Origin: Jannaschia sp. GRR-S6-38
GTDB taxonomy: Bacteria > Pseudomonadota > Alphaproteobacteria > Rhodobacterales > Rhodobacteraceae
DNA length: 64,000 nt
Assembly: GCF_029853695.1 (NCBI RefSeq)
Contig: NZ_CP122537.1
Location: 1,798,001-1,862,000 of the forward strand
Direction: 5' to 3'
Shown: positions 9,291 through 20,553 of the stretch, piece by piece
Layout of the letters: every line of letters starts with the position of its first letter
How positions within the stretch are numbered: the stretch's first letter is position 1
Notes under the pieces: generated by a model
Database searches by the model: none
What the model was told of the DNA's origin: nothing
Seen by the model: only the letters and a program-made list of their open reading frames with translations
Translations under genes and position numbers: made by a program

Positions 9291-10346
9291 ATGACGCTGC
9301 ACGAGATCTACGACGCCCGCGTGGCGGAGGGCCGGATCGACCGCGACCCCGCGCAGGAGGCCGCGCTGGAGCCGCTGGACCGCATCCGCGACAAGCTGGC
9401 CCGCCCGGCGAAGCGCGGCTTCCTCGGGCTGCGCGCCAAGCCGCCCGAGGGGCCGATGGGCGCCTATCTCTGGGGCGGGGTCGGGCGCGGCAAGTCGATG
9501 CTGATGGACCTGTTCCACGAGGTATCGCCGGTGCCGTCGCGTCGGGTGCATTTCCACGCCTTCATGCAGGAGGTCCACGAGGCGATGCACGAGGCCCGCG
9601 CCGCCGGCACGCGCGACGCGCTGGGGCCCTTCGCCGACAGCGTGATCGACGCGGTGCAGGTTCTGTGTTTCGACGAGATGCAGATCACCGACATCACAGA
9701 TGCGATGGTGGTGGGTCGGCTGTTCGAGAAGCTGTGGGACGGCGGCGTCCACGTGGTGACGACCTCGAACCGGCCGCCGGACGATCTCTACAAGGACGGG
9801 CTGAACCGCGCGTTGTTCCTGCCGTTCATCGAGATGGTGAAGGCGCGGATGATCGTGCACGAACTGACGAGTCCGCGCGACTGGCGGCAGGACCGGCTGG
9901 CCGGATCGCCCAGCTATTTCGTGGGCGGGGGCGCGCTGGACGAGGTCTGGGCGCGCTTTTCGGACGGGGCGGACGGGCCGCTGGTGCTGCGGGTGAAGGG
10001 GCGCGAATTGCGCCTGGACGACTATGCCGCGGGCGTGGCGCGGGCGAGCTTCGCGGAGCTCTGCGGGCGGCCGCTCGGGGCGGGGGACTACCTGGCGCTG
10101 GCACGCGCGCTGCGGGTGCTGATCCTGACCGACGTGCCGCGGCTGGACCGCGCGCATGGCAACGAGGCGCGGCGCTTCGTGACGCTGGTGGACGCGCTCT
10201 ACGAGGCGAAGGTCCGGCTGATCGTGAGCGCCGAGGCGGAGCCCGAGGCGCTGGGCGGCGGGGACGTGTTCGAGTTCGCGCGGACCGCGAGCCGGCTGCG
10301 CGAGATGCAGTCGGAGGGCTGGGGTGCGGAGGCGGCTGCCGAGTGA
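9291..10346 (+). CDS. zapE: Cell division protein ZapE (AFG1-like ATPase)
   Basis: A 351-residue P-loop ATPase of the AFG1/ZapE family. In E. coli ZapE associates with the Z-ring and modulates FtsZ at constriction; mitochondrial AFG1 has a chaperone-like role. Walker A is GGVGRGKSM (Lys68), Walker B with the family extension is LCFDEMQITDITDAM, then TTSNRPPDDLYKDGLNR (sensor region) and the C-terminal half with SPSYFVGGGALDE. It stands alone on this strand, 36 bp after uxuA, and converges on the gene ending at 10413. In many Rhodobacterales zapE lies near mdh/suc genes; those are not seen here. Confidence 0.93.
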   Translation: MTLHEIYDARVAEGRIDRDPAQEAALEPLDRIRDKLARPAKRGFLGLRAKPPEGPMGAYLWGGVGRGKSMLMDLFHEVSPVPSRRVHFHAFMQEVHEAMHEARAAGTRDALGPFADSVIDAVQVLCFDEMQITDITDAMVVGRLFEKLWDGGVHVVTTSNRPPDDLYKDGLNRALFLPFIEMVKARMIVHELTSPRDWRQDRLAGSPSYFVGGGALDEVWARFSDGADGPLVLRVKGRELRLDDYAAGVARASFAELCGRPLGAGDYLALARALRVLILTDVPRLDRAHGNEARRFVTLVDALYEAKVRLIVSAEAEPEALGGGDVFEFARTASRLREMQSEGWGAEAAAE

Positions 10347-10366
10347 AAATCCGGCCGGAATTTCAT

Positions 10367-10396
10367 GGGTGATCTACGGGTGATCTGCGGGTGATC
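10367..10396. repeat. Three direct GGGTGATC repeats at 11-bp intervals
   Basis: GGGTGATC occurs at 10367-10374, 10378-10385 and 10389-10396, i.e. with an exact 11-bp period, in the 66-bp gap between the convergent ends of zapE and the DUF7002-like gene. The spacing is one helical turn, as seen for cooperative protein binding, but a small decayed tandem repeat is equally possible. No hairpin is formed. Confidence 0.5.
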
Positions 10397-10412
10397 CGTG
10401 TCGGACGTGAAT

Positions 10413-11042
10413 TCAGGCGTGCTCGACCCCGATCAGCGCGGATGCGGCCTCGGGCAGGTCGCCGCGGACCGTCACCTCGCGCACCGCGTCGCGGCCCTGC
10501 ACCGCCCCCGCCCGGCGGCGCCGTTCGCGCCATTCGGCGAGGTCGAGCCCGTCGAGCGGCGCGAAGGTCGCGTGGCCCCGCCGCGGCGGGGTGTGCAGCG
10601 TCGCGCCGGTGTTGAAGGGCGCGATCTCGGCGCGATCCCAGGCCGGGGCCAGAACCGCGGCGGTGTCGAAGCGGTGCCATTCGTCGACGTAGCCGAAGCG
10701 CCGCCGCGCGCGCAGGTTCCCCGCGCCCAGGCGCCGGTCCGGCCAGAAGAACACGCGCGCGTTCAGCATCGCGATCCAATCCGCGGGCGTGAGCCCGTCA
10801 TCGAGGACGCGGGCCAGCTTCGCCTCGGACAGGGGCGAATTGTCGGTGACCTGCACCGGCGTGCCGTCGGGCAGGGCGAAGGGCATCGCGCGGCGGCGGC
10901 GTCCGGTGGGCAGCGTGACCCCGGCGCGCGCGGCCAGCGTCGCGGCGGAGAGCAGGCCGTGGCGGCGGATCCCGTCCGCACTGCCCCGCGGCGAGAGGCG
11001 CCAGAGCGTCGGATGACGGGCGGCGAAGGCTTCGAGCGTCAT
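10413..11042 (-). CDS. DUF7002-like protein of unknown function
   Basis: A 209-residue soluble protein. The start used is the ATG that overlaps the stop of the upstream gene (ATGA); a longer open frame upstream runs only through that gene. The opening resembles the DUF7002 pattern, an N-terminal ARHPTLWRLSPRGSADGIRRHGLLS segment (about residues 8-32), followed by DGTPVQVTDNSPLSEAKLARVLDDG and FWPDRRLGAGNLRARR. The histidine/arginine pattern in the first third and the strand-rich remainder recall small nucleotide- or ADP-ribose-handling folds, but that is only an impression. No catalytic function can be assigned. Translational coupling to a secreted protein is odd for a cytoplasmic protein. 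Confidence 0.7.
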   Translation of the reverse strand: MTLEAFAARHPTLWRLSPRGSADGIRRHGLLSAATLAARAGVTLPTGRRRRAMPFALPDGTPVQVTDNSPLSEAKLARVLDDGLTPADWIAMLNARVFFWPDRRLGAGNLRARRRFGYVDEWHRFDTAAVLAPAWDRAEIAPFNTGATLHTPPRRGHATFAPLDGLDLAEWRERRRRAGAVQGRDAVREVTVRGDLPEAASALIGVEHA

Positions 11043-11560
11043 TTGCGCCGCGCGTTCCGGGACATGGGCAGCGGCCCGCAGGGGTTCGACGTGTCGGGCG
11101 CGGCCGAGAGCGGCGTGTCCGGCGGGACGCCCGACTCCTCGATGAAGACGCCGTCCACGCAGATGTCCTGCGCCTGGTTGCCGCCGTTGAAGCCGAAGCC
11201 CGGATCGCCGCAATCGGTGACGAAGCCGTTCGCGTTCCAGGCCTGGTAGGTGCCCTCGGCCGGCAGGCCGCCCATCGGGAAGGCCTGCGCGCGCGTGTCG
11301 AAGCGCAGCACCCAGGTCGTCTCGGGCGTCAGGTCCTTCAGCGACCAGGATCCGAGATAGCGCTCGGCGCGCCAGCCGGAGATGCCGAAGCCGGTCACCT
11401 CGTCCTGGGTGATGACGCGGCCGGCGAGCGTGTCGGGATAGGCGATGTACCCCTCCATCCGATAGCCGTTCGCGCCGACCCAGCAGAAGGCATGGGTGGC
11501 GGCCTGCGCCGGGGCGGCGAGGGCGGCGGCGAGGAGGGCGAGGCGGGCCGTGCGGATCAT
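11039..11560 (-). CDS. Small secreted protein of unknown function with signal peptide
   Basis: A 173-residue protein beginning MIRTARLALLAAALAAPAQA, a clear Sec signal peptide with an AQA-A cleavage site, so the mature protein of about 150 residues should be periplasmic or extracellular. The mature part is rich in Gly, Trp and aromatic residues (FCWVGANGYRMEGYIAYPD, FNGGNQAQDICVDG) and has four cysteines suited to two disulphides. No family was recognised with confidence. It ends in ATGA overlap with the DUF7002-like gene. The chosen ATG is the first that places the signal peptide at the N terminus; the upstream extension is Arg-rich noise. Confidence 0.72.
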   Translation of the reverse strand: MIRTARLALLAAALAAPAQAATHAFCWVGANGYRMEGYIAYPDTLAGRVITQDEVTGFGISGWRAERYLGSWSLKDLTPETTWVLRFDTRAQAFPMGGLPAEGTYQAWNANGFVTDCGDPGFGFNGGNQAQDICVDGVFIEESGVPPDTPLSAAPDTSNPCGPLPMSRNARRK

Positions 11561-11693
11561 GGCCGATCTATCGCCCGGGCCGGGGCGGGGATCAATGCGG
11601 CGTGGAAGGCGGGGGCCCGAGGTTCGTTGCGCGATGGCGAGCCGGGCGGCGCGCCGTCTCCGGCCGATCCGCCGGGTCGCATTGCGGCCCGGC

Positions 11694-11723
11694 ACGCGCC
11701 CGCCCGCCCCATGGCGGGCGCGT
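11694..11723. other. Perfect 11-bp inverted repeat (hairpin) downstream of folC
   Basis: ACGCGCCCGCC at 11694-11704 and its exact complement at 11713-11723 flank an 8-nt loop. The element sits in the 252-bp gap between the folC stop and the start of the secreted-protein gene, both on the minus strand. A terminator is plausible by position, but no T-run follows on either strand. The rest of this gap shows nothing recognisable. Confidence 0.4.
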
Positions 11724-11812
11724 CCGCGCCCACCCGGTCGGGCGCGGGCCTCCGGGCGGCGGGGGAGACATGTGCTTCGGGCGTCGCTCGGCGTCGGCCC
11801 GAGCCCCCCGCC

Positions 11813-13078
11813 TCAGGCGTGGTCGCGCAGGATGCGGCCGGCGAGGTAGAGCGAGCCGCAGATCAGGATCCGCGCGCCGGGCTCGCGGGCGGTGATGGCG
11901 GCGACGGCTTCGGCGACGGAGGCGGCCTCGGAGGAGGGGATGCCCGCGCGGTCGGCGGCGGCGCGGGTCTGGGCGGGGGTGAGCGTGTTCGCCTCGCCCG
12001 GGATCGACACGGCGTGCAGATGCACCGCGCGGGGCGCGAGCGGGGCCATGTAGCCCGCGGCGTCCTTGGTGTTGAGCATCCCGCAGACGAGATGCAGGGG
12101 CCGGTCCGGCAGGCGGGTCAGCGCCTCGGCCAGCGCGGCGCCCGCCGCCGGGTTGTGCCCGCCGTCGAGCCAGAGCTCGGCCGCGCCCGCCGCGTCGACC
12201 AGCGGCCCGCATTTCAGCCGCTGCATCCGCGCCGGCCAATGCGCGTCGCGCATCGCCGCCGCCGCGCCTTCGGCCCGGCCCAGCGCGCGCAGGGCGGCCA
12301 CGGCCATGCCGGCGTTCTGGACCTGGTGGCGGCCGATCAGCCGCGGCATGGGCAGGTCCATCAGCCCGGTCTCGTCCTGGAAGACCAGCCCGCCGTTTTC
12401 CTCGGTCACGTGCCAATGCTGGCCGTGGACCTGCAGCGGCACGCCCAGGCGGGCGGCGCGGTATTCGATCACCTCCAGCGCCTCGTCCGCCTGCGGGCCG
12501 ACGATGCAGGGCACGCCGGGCTTGAGGATGCCGGCCTTCTCGGCGGCGATCTTGGCCAGGGTGTCGCCCAGATAGGCCTCGTGATCCATCGAGACGGGGG
12601 TGATGACGGTCAGCCGCGGGACCACGACATTGGTCGCGTCGAGCCGCCCGCCCAGCCCGACCTCGAGCAGGGTCCAGTCGGCCTGCGTGCGCGCGAAGGC
12701 CAGGAGCGCCGCACAGGTCGTGATCTCGAAATAGGTGATCGGCGCGCCGTCATTGGCGGCCTCGCATTCCTCGAGCAGATCGGTCAGCGCGGCCTCGCCG
12801 ATCAGCGTCCCGGCGAGGCGGATGCGTTCGTGGAAGCGCGCCAGATGCGGCGAGGTATAGGCGTGGCAGGTCGCGCCCGTGCCTTCGAGCCCCGCGCGGA
12901 TCATCGCGAGCGTCGAGCCCTTGCCGTTGGTGCCCGCGATGTGGATCACCGGCGGCAGGCGCGTCTCGGGATGGCCGAGCGCCGCGAGCAGGCGATGGAC
13001 GCGGTCGAGCACGAGGTCGATGACCTTCGGGTGCAGCGCCATCAGCCGGTCGAGCACGGTGTCGGAGCCGACGATCAT
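11813..13078 (-). CDS. folC: Bifunctional folylpolyglutamate synthase / dihydrofolate synthase
   Basis: Cytoplasmic Mur-ligase-like enzyme of 421 residues that adds glutamate to dihydropteroate and to folates. The ATP P-loop is GTNGKGST at residues 49-56. SPHLARFHERIRL, TYFEITTCAALLAF, EVGLGGRLDATN, PVSMDHEAYLGDT (lysine-carbamate region with KAGILKPGVP) and the second-domain WLDGGHNPAAG follow. The ATG used overlaps the stop of the small membrane-protein gene (ATGA); a longer frame has no support. accD-folC order is common in Rhodobacterales, here with one extra gene between them. Confidence 0.95.
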   Translation of the reverse strand: MIVGSDTVLDRLMALHPKVIDLVLDRVHRLLAALGHPETRLPPVIHIAGTNGKGSTLAMIRAGLEGTGATCHAYTSPHLARFHERIRLAGTLIGEAALTDLLEECEAANDGAPITYFEITTCAALLAFARTQADWTLLEVGLGGRLDATNVVVPRLTVITPVSMDHEAYLGDTLAKIAAEKAGILKPGVPCIVGPQADEALEVIEYRAARLGVPLQVHGQHWHVTEENGGLVFQDETGLMDLPMPRLIGRHQVQNAGMAVAALRALGRAEGAAAAMRDAHWPARMQRLKCGPLVDAAGAAELWLDGGHNPAAGAALAEALTRLPDRPLHLVCGMLNTKDAAGYMAPLAPRAVHLHAVSIPGEANTLTPAQTRAAADRAGIPSSEAASVAEAVAAITAREPGARILICGSLYLAGRILRDHA

Positions 13079-13455
13079 GCGAGGCGGCCCCGGCGCCAGA
13101 GCAGCGCGAGCGCCGCGGCCGCCGCGAGGTCGAGCGCGGCGCAGAAGGCGGGCCAGAAGGCCGGGCCCGGCGGCCGCCCGAGCGCGAGTCCCGCATCCCA
13201 GAGCCCGTGCAGCGCAAGGCCCGCCACAAGCCACAAGGCGCCGCGGACGAAGCCGGCGAGGGCCAAGGCGAGGAACCCGGCGAAGACCGCGAGGTGCAGG
13301 ATTTCGTCATGGCCGTCGGCGATGGCGAAGACCGGCCAGAAGGCGGCGATGGCGGCGAGGAGGACGGCGAGGCCGGACCGCTCCGCCAGCATGCCGGCGC
13401 GGTTCATGACGATCACGATGGCGAGGCCGCAGATCGATCCGAGCGCCAGGGCCAT
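13075..13455 (-). CDS. Small integral membrane protein (DUF6010-like), unknown function
   Basis: A 126-residue protein made of about four hydrophobic segments (near residues 5-20, 27-45, 54-85 and 98-118), with the polar motif ADGHDEILH before the third segment and GLALHGLWDAG after it. The His/Asp-rich loops resemble DUF6010-type membrane proteins. It begins 2 bp after the accD stop and overlaps the folC start by 4 nt, so it is co-translated with fatty-acid and folate genes; this looks like operon economy rather than shared function. No activity can be proposed. Confidence 0.75.
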   Translation of the reverse strand: MALALGSICGLAIVIVMNRAGMLAERSGLAVLLAAIAAFWPVFAIADGHDEILHLAVFAGFLALALAGFVRGALWLVAGLALHGLWDAGLALGRPPGPAFWPAFCAALDLAAAAALALLWRRGRLA

Positions 13456-13457
13456 GG

Positions 13458-14435
13458 TCAGCCGGCGGGGGGCTTCGGCGCGTTCGGATCGGCCGTCGCA
13501 TCCGTCGGGGGCAGCGCGTCCTGCACCGGCAGGGGGTCGGGCTGCGTCGTCTCGACGGGCTTCGGCAGGTCGCCATGCACGACCGGGCCCTCGCCGGTCA
13601 GCATCCGCAGGATCGTCGCGATCTCGTCGCGCAACTGGCCGCGGGGCGTGACGCGGTCGAGCATGCCGTGATCGAGCAGGTATTCGGCGCGCTGGAAGCC
13701 CTCGGGGAGGGTTTCGCGGATCGTCTGCTCGATGACACGGGGGCCGGCGAAGCAGATGAGCGCGTTCGGCTCGGCGATCTGGACGTCGCCCAGCATCGCG
13801 TAGGAGGCGGTGACGCCGCCGGTGGTGGGATGGGTCAGCACGACGATATAGGGCAGGCCGGCTTCCTTGAGCATCTCGACCGCGACGGTGGTGCGCGGCA
13901 TCTGCATCAGGCTGAGGATGCCCTCCTGCATGCGCGCCCCGCCGGCGGCGGAGAACAGGACCAGCGGGCGCTTCAGCGCGACGGCGCGTTCGGCGGCGGC
14001 GATGATGGCGTTGCCGACATACATGCCCATGGAGCCGGCCATGAAGCCGAAATCCTGCGCGGCGGCGACGATGGGGGTGCGGTGGATCTCGCCTTCGGCG
14101 ACCAGCATGGCCTCGTGCTCGGCGCTGGCCTTCTGGGCGGCGCGCAGGCGGTCGGGATAGCGTTTCTGATCGCGGAACTTGAGCGGGTCCTCGACCGGGG
14201 CGGGGACGCGGACCTCGGTGAAGGTGCCGCCGTCGAACAGCGCCTCGAAGCGTTCGCGCGGCGCGATATGCATGTGGTGGCCGCAATTGGTGCAGACGCG
14301 CTGGTTGTCGCGGAGCTCGCGGTGGAACAGCATCGTCCCGCACTCGTCGCACTTGGTCCACAGGTTCTCGGGCACCTCGCGGCGCGAGAAGAGGCTGTTG
14401 ATTTTGGGCCGGACGTAGTTCGAGATCCAGTTCAT
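13458..14435 (-). CDS. accD: Acetyl-CoA carboxylase carboxyltransferase, beta subunit
   Basis: Beta subunit of the carboxyltransferase that transfers CO2 from biotin to acetyl-CoA, the committed step of fatty-acid synthesis; it works with AccA, which is not in this window. The 325-residue product has the N-terminal four-cysteine zinc ribbon (Cys29, Cys32, Cys48, Cys51) and then the crotonase-fold core with [22 protein letters not shown] and [14 protein letters not shown]. The C-terminal tail (last about 45 residues) is Pro/Thr-rich and low complexity. First gene of the accD-membrane protein-folC operon. Confidence 0.97.
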   Translation of the reverse strand: MNWISNYVRPKINSLFSRREVPENLWTKCDECGTMLFHRELRDNQRVCTNCGHHMHIAPRERFEALFDGGTFTEVRVPAPVEDPLKFRDQKRYPDRLRAAQKASAEHEAMLVAEGEIHRTPIVAAAQDFGFMAGSMGMYVGNAIIAAAERAVALKRPLVLFSAAGGARMQEGILSLMQMPRTTVAVEMLKEAGLPYIVVLTHPTTGGVTASYAMLGDVQIAEPNALICFAGPRVIEQTIRETLPEGFQRAEYLLDHGMLDRVTPRGQLRDEIATILRMLTGEGPVVHGDLPKPVETTQPDPLPVQDALPPTDATADPNAPKPPAG

Positions 14436-14517
14436 CGCGTGTCCTTTGTCTGCCCGCTCGAGATAGAGAGCGGCCCGGGGGAATGCAATTCGCCCCCGAT
14501 GCCGGCCGCCGGCGCGG

Positions 14518-15417
14518 TCAGGCCGGGGCGGTGCGGTCGCGGCGCGCCAGCCAGAGACGGATGCAGGCCCAGATGATCACCGTCACCAGCATGTCCTGCG
14601 CGATCAGCGGACGCAGGATGTCGGTATCGGCGGCGGTGAAGGGCGTCTTGAAAAGCGACATCCCCGAGAGCGAGCCGTCGAGCGCGATGAACAGGATCGC
14701 GGTGGCGTTGTTGACGAAATGAATGCCCCAGGCGGCCCCGATGGAGCCGGTGACCCGCGTCAGGTCGGCGGCCACAAGCCCGAACAGCGTCGCCGCCGCC
14801 ACCAGAAGCCAGGCGTTCTGACCGGCCATGGCCGGGGCGTAATGCAGCCCGCCGAAGGCGAGCGACGGCAGCAGCATCCAGACCACCGGGCTGGCGAAGC
14901 GGGCGGCGAGCTGCTGTTGCAGGTAGCCGCGGAACAGCACCTCCTCGGCGCCGGTCTGCAGCGCGATGCCCAGAAGGGCCGCGGGCAGGAAGGTCAAGAA
15001 GAGGTCGAGCGGCGTGTTGGGGACCAGCGGGAAGGGCGCGGGGATCAGGAGCATGTTGGCGGCGAAGACGAGGCCCGTGATCGCGGCACCCAGCCCGAAT
15101 CCCGCCCAGAGCCGCGGGCCGAGCAAGGTCCGGCCCGGCCGCTTGTGCAGCCAGCGCGCGGCCAGAATTGGCCCGATCAGCATGCCGATGAAGCTCGCCA
15201 GCATGATCAGGACGGCCGTGGGCGTCCCGGCCTGCGCGATGCGCTGCATCCAGCCCTGCAGCGCCTCGGTCCCGGCGATCGCCCAGACCAGCCCCAGCAG
15301 CGCGACGACGCAGCCGGCATAGACTGCCACCACCAGCACGAGGCCGGCGGCCAGTCTCCAGATCTGCGGCTTGGTGCGCGCCGGCGCGACGAACGCCTCG
15401 AAGCGCTTGGTCCACAT
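14518..15417 (-). CDS. CPBP family intramembrane glutamic endopeptidase
   Basis: A 299-residue multi-pass membrane protein of the CAAX-protease and bacteriocin-processing (CPBP/ABI) family. About eight hydrophobic segments are visible. The family motifs are in order: [14 protein letters not shown] (the EExxxR motif, catalytic Glu), FGGLHY (first conserved His) and [12 protein letters not shown] (second His/Asn). Bacterial members act in membrane-protein processing or bacteriocin immunity; here the substrate is unknown. It is divergent from ilvD with about 120 bp between them and stands alone. Confidence 0.9.
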   Translation of the reverse strand: MWTKRFEAFVAPARTKPQIWRLAAGLVLVVAVYAGCVVALLGLVWAIAGTEALQGWMQRIAQAGTPTAVLIMLASFIGMLIGPILAARWLHKRPGRTLLGPRLWAGFGLGAAITGLVFAANMLLIPAPFPLVPNTPLDLFLTFLPAALLGIALQTGAEEVLFRGYLQQQLAARFASPVVWMLLPSLAFGGLHYAPAMAGQNAWLLVAAATLFGLVAADLTRVTGSIGAAWGIHFVNNATAILFIALDGSLSGMSLFKTPFTAADTDILRPLIAQDMLVTVIIWACIRLWLARRDRTAPA

Positions 15418-15541
15418 GCCCGCTGCCCTCTTGCTCGTTTTTCGGGCAGCCTAGACGGGCGTTGCCCATCCGGCAATCGCGCTTGTCCCGCTGGGGCGCG
15501 GCGTCTATCCAGACGGGCGACCGCGAGACGAGGAGACGGTG

Positions 15542-17275
15542 ATGCTCAAGGGCCCCACGGACAAGTCGAAACTGCCCAGCCGGCACGTGACCGAGGGGCC
15601 GGAACGCGCGCCGCACCGGTCCTATTTCTATGCCATGGGCCTGGGCGAGGAAGAGATCCATCAGCCTTGGGTCGGCGTCGCCACCTGCTGGAACGAGGCC
15701 GCGCCCTGCAACATCGCGCTGAGCCGGCAGGCGCAGGCCGTGAAGCTGGGCGTGAAGCAGGGCGGCGGCACCCCGCGGGAGTTCACGACCATCACCGTCA
15801 CCGATGGCATCGCGATGGGCCACGAGGGGATGCGGTCGAGCCTGGCCTCGCGCGAGGCGATTGCCGACACGGTCGAGCTGACGATGCGCGGGCATTGCTA
15901 CGACGCGATCGTGGGGCTCGCGGGCTGCGACAAGTCGCTGCCGGGAATGATGATGGCGATGGTGCGTCTGAACACGCCCTCGGTCTTCATCTATGGCGGC
16001 TCGATCCTGCCGGGTCGGCTGAACGGCAAGGACGTCACCGTCCAGGACGTGTTCGAGGCGGTGGGCCAGCACCAGGCGGGCAACATGTCGGATGCCGAGC
16101 TGGAGATCCTGGAGCGCGTGGCCTGCCCGAGCGCGGGCGCCTGCGGCGGCCAGTTCACCGCCAACACCATGGCCTGCGTGTCCGAGGCGATCGGCCTGGC
16201 GCTGCCCAATTCCGCCGGCGCGCCCGCGCCCTATGAGAGCCGGGACCATTACTCCGTCGCCTCGGGCGAGGCGGTGATGCGGCTTCTGGAGAAGAACATC
16301 CGCGCCCGCGACGTCGTCACCCGCAAGTCGCTGGAGAACGCGGCGCGCGTGGTGGCCTGCACCGGGGGCTCGACCAACGCGGGGCTGCACCTGCCGGCCA
16401 TCGCCCACGAGGCGGGGATCGAATTCGACCTCGGCGATGTCTGCGACATCTTCCGCGACACGCCCTATTTCGTCGACCTGAAGCCGGGCGGCCAATACGT
16501 GGCCAAGGATCTCTACGAGGCGGGCGGCGTGCCGGTGGTGATGAAGGAGCTGCGCAAGGCGGGCCTGATCCACGAGGATTGCATGACCGCGACGGGCCGC
16601 AGCATCGGCGAGGAGATCGACCGCGTCACGCTGGAGGCCGATGGCCGCGTGATCTATCCGATCGAGACGCCGATCACCAAGACCGGCGGCGTGGTCGGGC
16701 TGAAGGGCAACCTCGCCCCCGACGGCGCCATCGTGAAGGTCGCGGGCATGGCCGAGGAGCACCAGGTCTTCTCGGGCCCGGCGCGGGTCTTCGAATGCGA
16801 GGAGGACGCCTTCGAGGCGGTGAAGGCGCGGCAATACGAGGAGGGCGAGGTCATCGTCATCCGCAACGAGGGCCCCGCGGGCGGCCCGGGCATGCGCGAG
16901 ATGCTGGCGACCACGGCGGCGCTGTCGGGGCAGGGCATGGGCAAGAAGGTCGCGCTGATCACCGATGGCCGCTTCTCGGGCGCGACGCGCGGCTTCTGCG
17001 TCGGCCATGTCGGCCCCGAGGCCGCGCATGGCGGGCCCATCGCGCTGGTGCGCGACGGCGACGTCATCACGCTGAACGCGATCGAGGGCACGATCTCGGT
17101 CGATGTCTCCGAGGACGAGATGGCGGCGCGCAAGGCCGACTGGAAAGGCCCGCGCAAGACGATCTACGCCTCGGGCGCGCTGTGGAAATACGCGCAGCTC
17201 GTGGGCTCGGCCCGGCTGGGCGCGGCGACGCATCCGGGGGCCGCGGCCGAGGAACATATCTACATGGATCTCTGA
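15542..17275 (+). CDS. ilvD: Dihydroxy-acid dehydratase
   Basis: Iron-sulfur dehydratase for the third step of valine, leucine and isoleucine synthesis (577 residues). The ATG is chosen over an in-frame GTG one codon upstream because AGGAG at 15531-15535 is then 6 nt away. Motifs: [49 protein letters not shown] (cluster cysteines), [18 protein letters not shown], and [12 protein letters not shown] with [21 protein letters not shown] near the C terminus. The DUF6478 gene begins immediately after its stop, so they are probably one transcript. Confidence 0.97.
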   Translation: MLKGPTDKSKLPSRHVTEGPERAPHRSYFYAMGLGEEEIHQPWVGVATCWNEAAPCNIALSRQAQAVKLGVKQGGGTPREFTTITVTDGIAMGHEGMRSSLASREAIADTVELTMRGHCYDAIVGLAGCDKSLPGMMMAMVRLNTPSVFIYGGSILPGRLNGKDVTVQDVFEAVGQHQAGNMSDAELEILERVACPSAGACGGQFTANTMACVSEAIGLALPNSAGAPAPYESRDHYSVASGEAVMRLLEKNIRARDVVTRKSLENAARVVACTGGSTNAGLHLPAIAHEAGIEFDLGDVCDIFRDTPYFVDLKPGGQYVAKDLYEAGGVPVVMKELRKAGLIHEDCMTATGRSIGEEIDRVTLEADGRVIYPIETPITKTGGVVGLKGNLAPDGAIVKVAGMAEEHQVFSGPARVFECEEDAFEAVKARQYEEGEVIVIRNEGPAGGPGMREMLATTAALSGQGMGKKVALITDGRFSGATRGFCVGHVGPEAAHGGPIALVRDGDVITLNAIEGTISVDVSEDEMAARKADWKGPRKTIYASGALWKYAQLVGSARLGAATHPGAAAEEHIYMDL

Positions 17276-18058
17276 ATGGCGATCCGGCTGCCCGGGCTTG
17301 TCGAGTCGCTGCGCCGGCGGCGGGCCGTCGCCGCGTGGCGGCAGGCGGCCGCGGCGGCGCCCGGGATGGACCCGGCCGACCTGGCGGCGCTGGCGCCCGC
17401 GGCGCGCGAGCTCTCTGAGGCGGCGCGCCGGCTGAGCGCCGAGGCCGACCGCGCGCTTCTGCGTCCGCGGATCGCGCAGGACGGGATCGCCCGGCCGCCG
17501 CAATGCGACTGGGCCTGGCGGCCGCTGCCCTGGGCCGCGGCGCTGCGCCCGCCGGTGATCGCGGGGGTCACGGGCGGCACGGCGCTGGCCGAGGGGGTGA
17601 CGCTGTTCCACGACTGCCCGCTGGCCGAGATCACGCTGCGCCAGTCGCGCCGCCGCGACCCCGACGCGCCCGCGCCCTTCGCGCTGTCGCTGGACGCGCT
17701 GGGCTTCGACGGCAGCTTCCTGTCATTGGCGCTGGACCTGCCGCGGATGGGCGCGCGGGGGCTGCGTCGGTCGCATATCGTGGCGGTCAAGGCGCGGGTC
17801 CGGCGCGAGCGCCCGGCGGAGATGTTCGTGCGGCTCAACATCCGGCAGGGGCCCAATATCGAGCAGCTCGTCAGCGAGCTGATGCCCGCGAACGGCGCCG
17901 AGGCCGCGCTGGGGGCGGAGTTCGACCTGGGCTTCCAGGAGATCAATCCCGACAAGCTGGAGCATGCCTGGCTGGACCTGATCTTCGAGCGGCCGGCGAT
18001 GAACCGGGTGGTGGTCGAGGACCTGACGCTGGCGCGCCGCCCGCGCGCCGACATCTGA
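17276..18058 (+). CDS. DUF6478 family protein, function unknown
   Basis: A 260-residue protein of a family I know only from Rhodobacterales. It has a basic, Ala/Arg-rich N-terminal helix region (residues 1-65), then a conserved CDWAWRPLPW patch, GGTALAEGVTLFHDCPLAEITLRQ, LDALGFDGSFLSLALDLP, EMFVRLNIRQGPNIEQLVSELMP, and NPDKLEHAWLDLIFERPAMNRVVVEDLTLARRPRA at the C terminus. The second half looks like a beta-sandwich, perhaps carbohydrate-binding-like. The start directly abuts the ilvD stop. No biochemical role is known to me. Confidence 0.82.
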   Translation: MAIRLPGLVESLRRRRAVAAWRQAAAAAPGMDPADLAALAPAARELSEAARRLSAEADRALLRPRIAQDGIARPPQCDWAWRPLPWAAALRPPVIAGVTGGTALAEGVTLFHDCPLAEITLRQSRRRDPDAPAPFALSLDALGFDGSFLSLALDLPRMGARGLRRSHIVAVKARVRRERPAEMFVRLNIRQGPNIEQLVSELMPANGAEAALGAEFDLGFQEINPDKLEHAWLDLIFERPAMNRVVVEDLTLARRPRADI

Positions 18059-18071
18059 GAGGAGGAGCGCC

Positions 18072-18431
18072 ATGGACTGGATCCTGAACCGCGCCGCCGT
18101 GACCGGGGGCACCTATCGCGGCGTGCTGACCGGCGCGGGCGAGCCGCCGGCGCTGGAGATGGCGCTGGGCGGCGAGAGCCTGGGGCACCTGACGCAGTCG
18201 CCGCTGGAGGGGGGCGGCTGGCAGGTCGAGGGCGAGCTGGGCCCGGCCGCGCTGACCGACGGGACGCAGACGGTGCTGATCCGCACGCCCGACGGCACGG
18301 TGCTGGACCGGGTGACGGTGATCTGCGGGCTGGACCGCGCCGAGGACCTGCGCGCCGAGCTCGACGCGCTGCGCGCCGAGGTGGCGCTCCTGAAGACCGC
18401 GTTCCGGCGGCACGTGGCCGGGGGCGACTGA
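18072..18431 (+). CDS. Small protein with C-terminal coiled coil, unknown function
   Basis: A 119-residue protein preceded by a strong GAGGAGGAG ribosome site. The first 85 residues look like short beta strands rich in Gly and Thr; the last 30 (RAEDLRAELDALRAEVALLK) form an obvious heptad coiled coil, so an oligomer is likely. It lies 13 bp behind the DUF6478 gene, whose product also has a strand-rich domain, and the two may act together. No family recognised. Confidence 0.72.
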   Translation: MDWILNRAAVTGGTYRGVLTGAGEPPALEMALGGESLGHLTQSPLEGGGWQVEGELGPAALTDGTQTVLIRTPDGTVLDRVTVICGLDRAEDLRAELDALRAEVALLKTAFRRHVAGGD

Positions 18432-20543
<2,112 letters not shown>

Positions 20544-20553
20544 CGAGAGGTGG

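Noticed and set aside
11039..11560. VPLPA-CTERM exosortase substrate
   Set aside because: The protein has a signal peptide but its C terminus (PLPMSRNARRK) has no hydrophobic helix before the basic end, so it is not a sorting signal despite the PLP.
11492..13651. Long plus-strand reading frame antisense to folC
   Set aside because: A codon-phase shadow of the high-GC folC and accD genes; composition is Gly/Arg/His-rich without domains.
14474..14500. GGGGGAAT/ATTCGCCCCC hairpin upstream of accD as a terminator or operator
   Set aside because: The arms pair only with a bulge, there is no T tract, and position fits neither clearly.
14432..17611. Long minus-strand frame antisense to ilvD and the CPBP gene
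   Set aside because: Covers two well-supported genes on other frames and has no recognisable domain.
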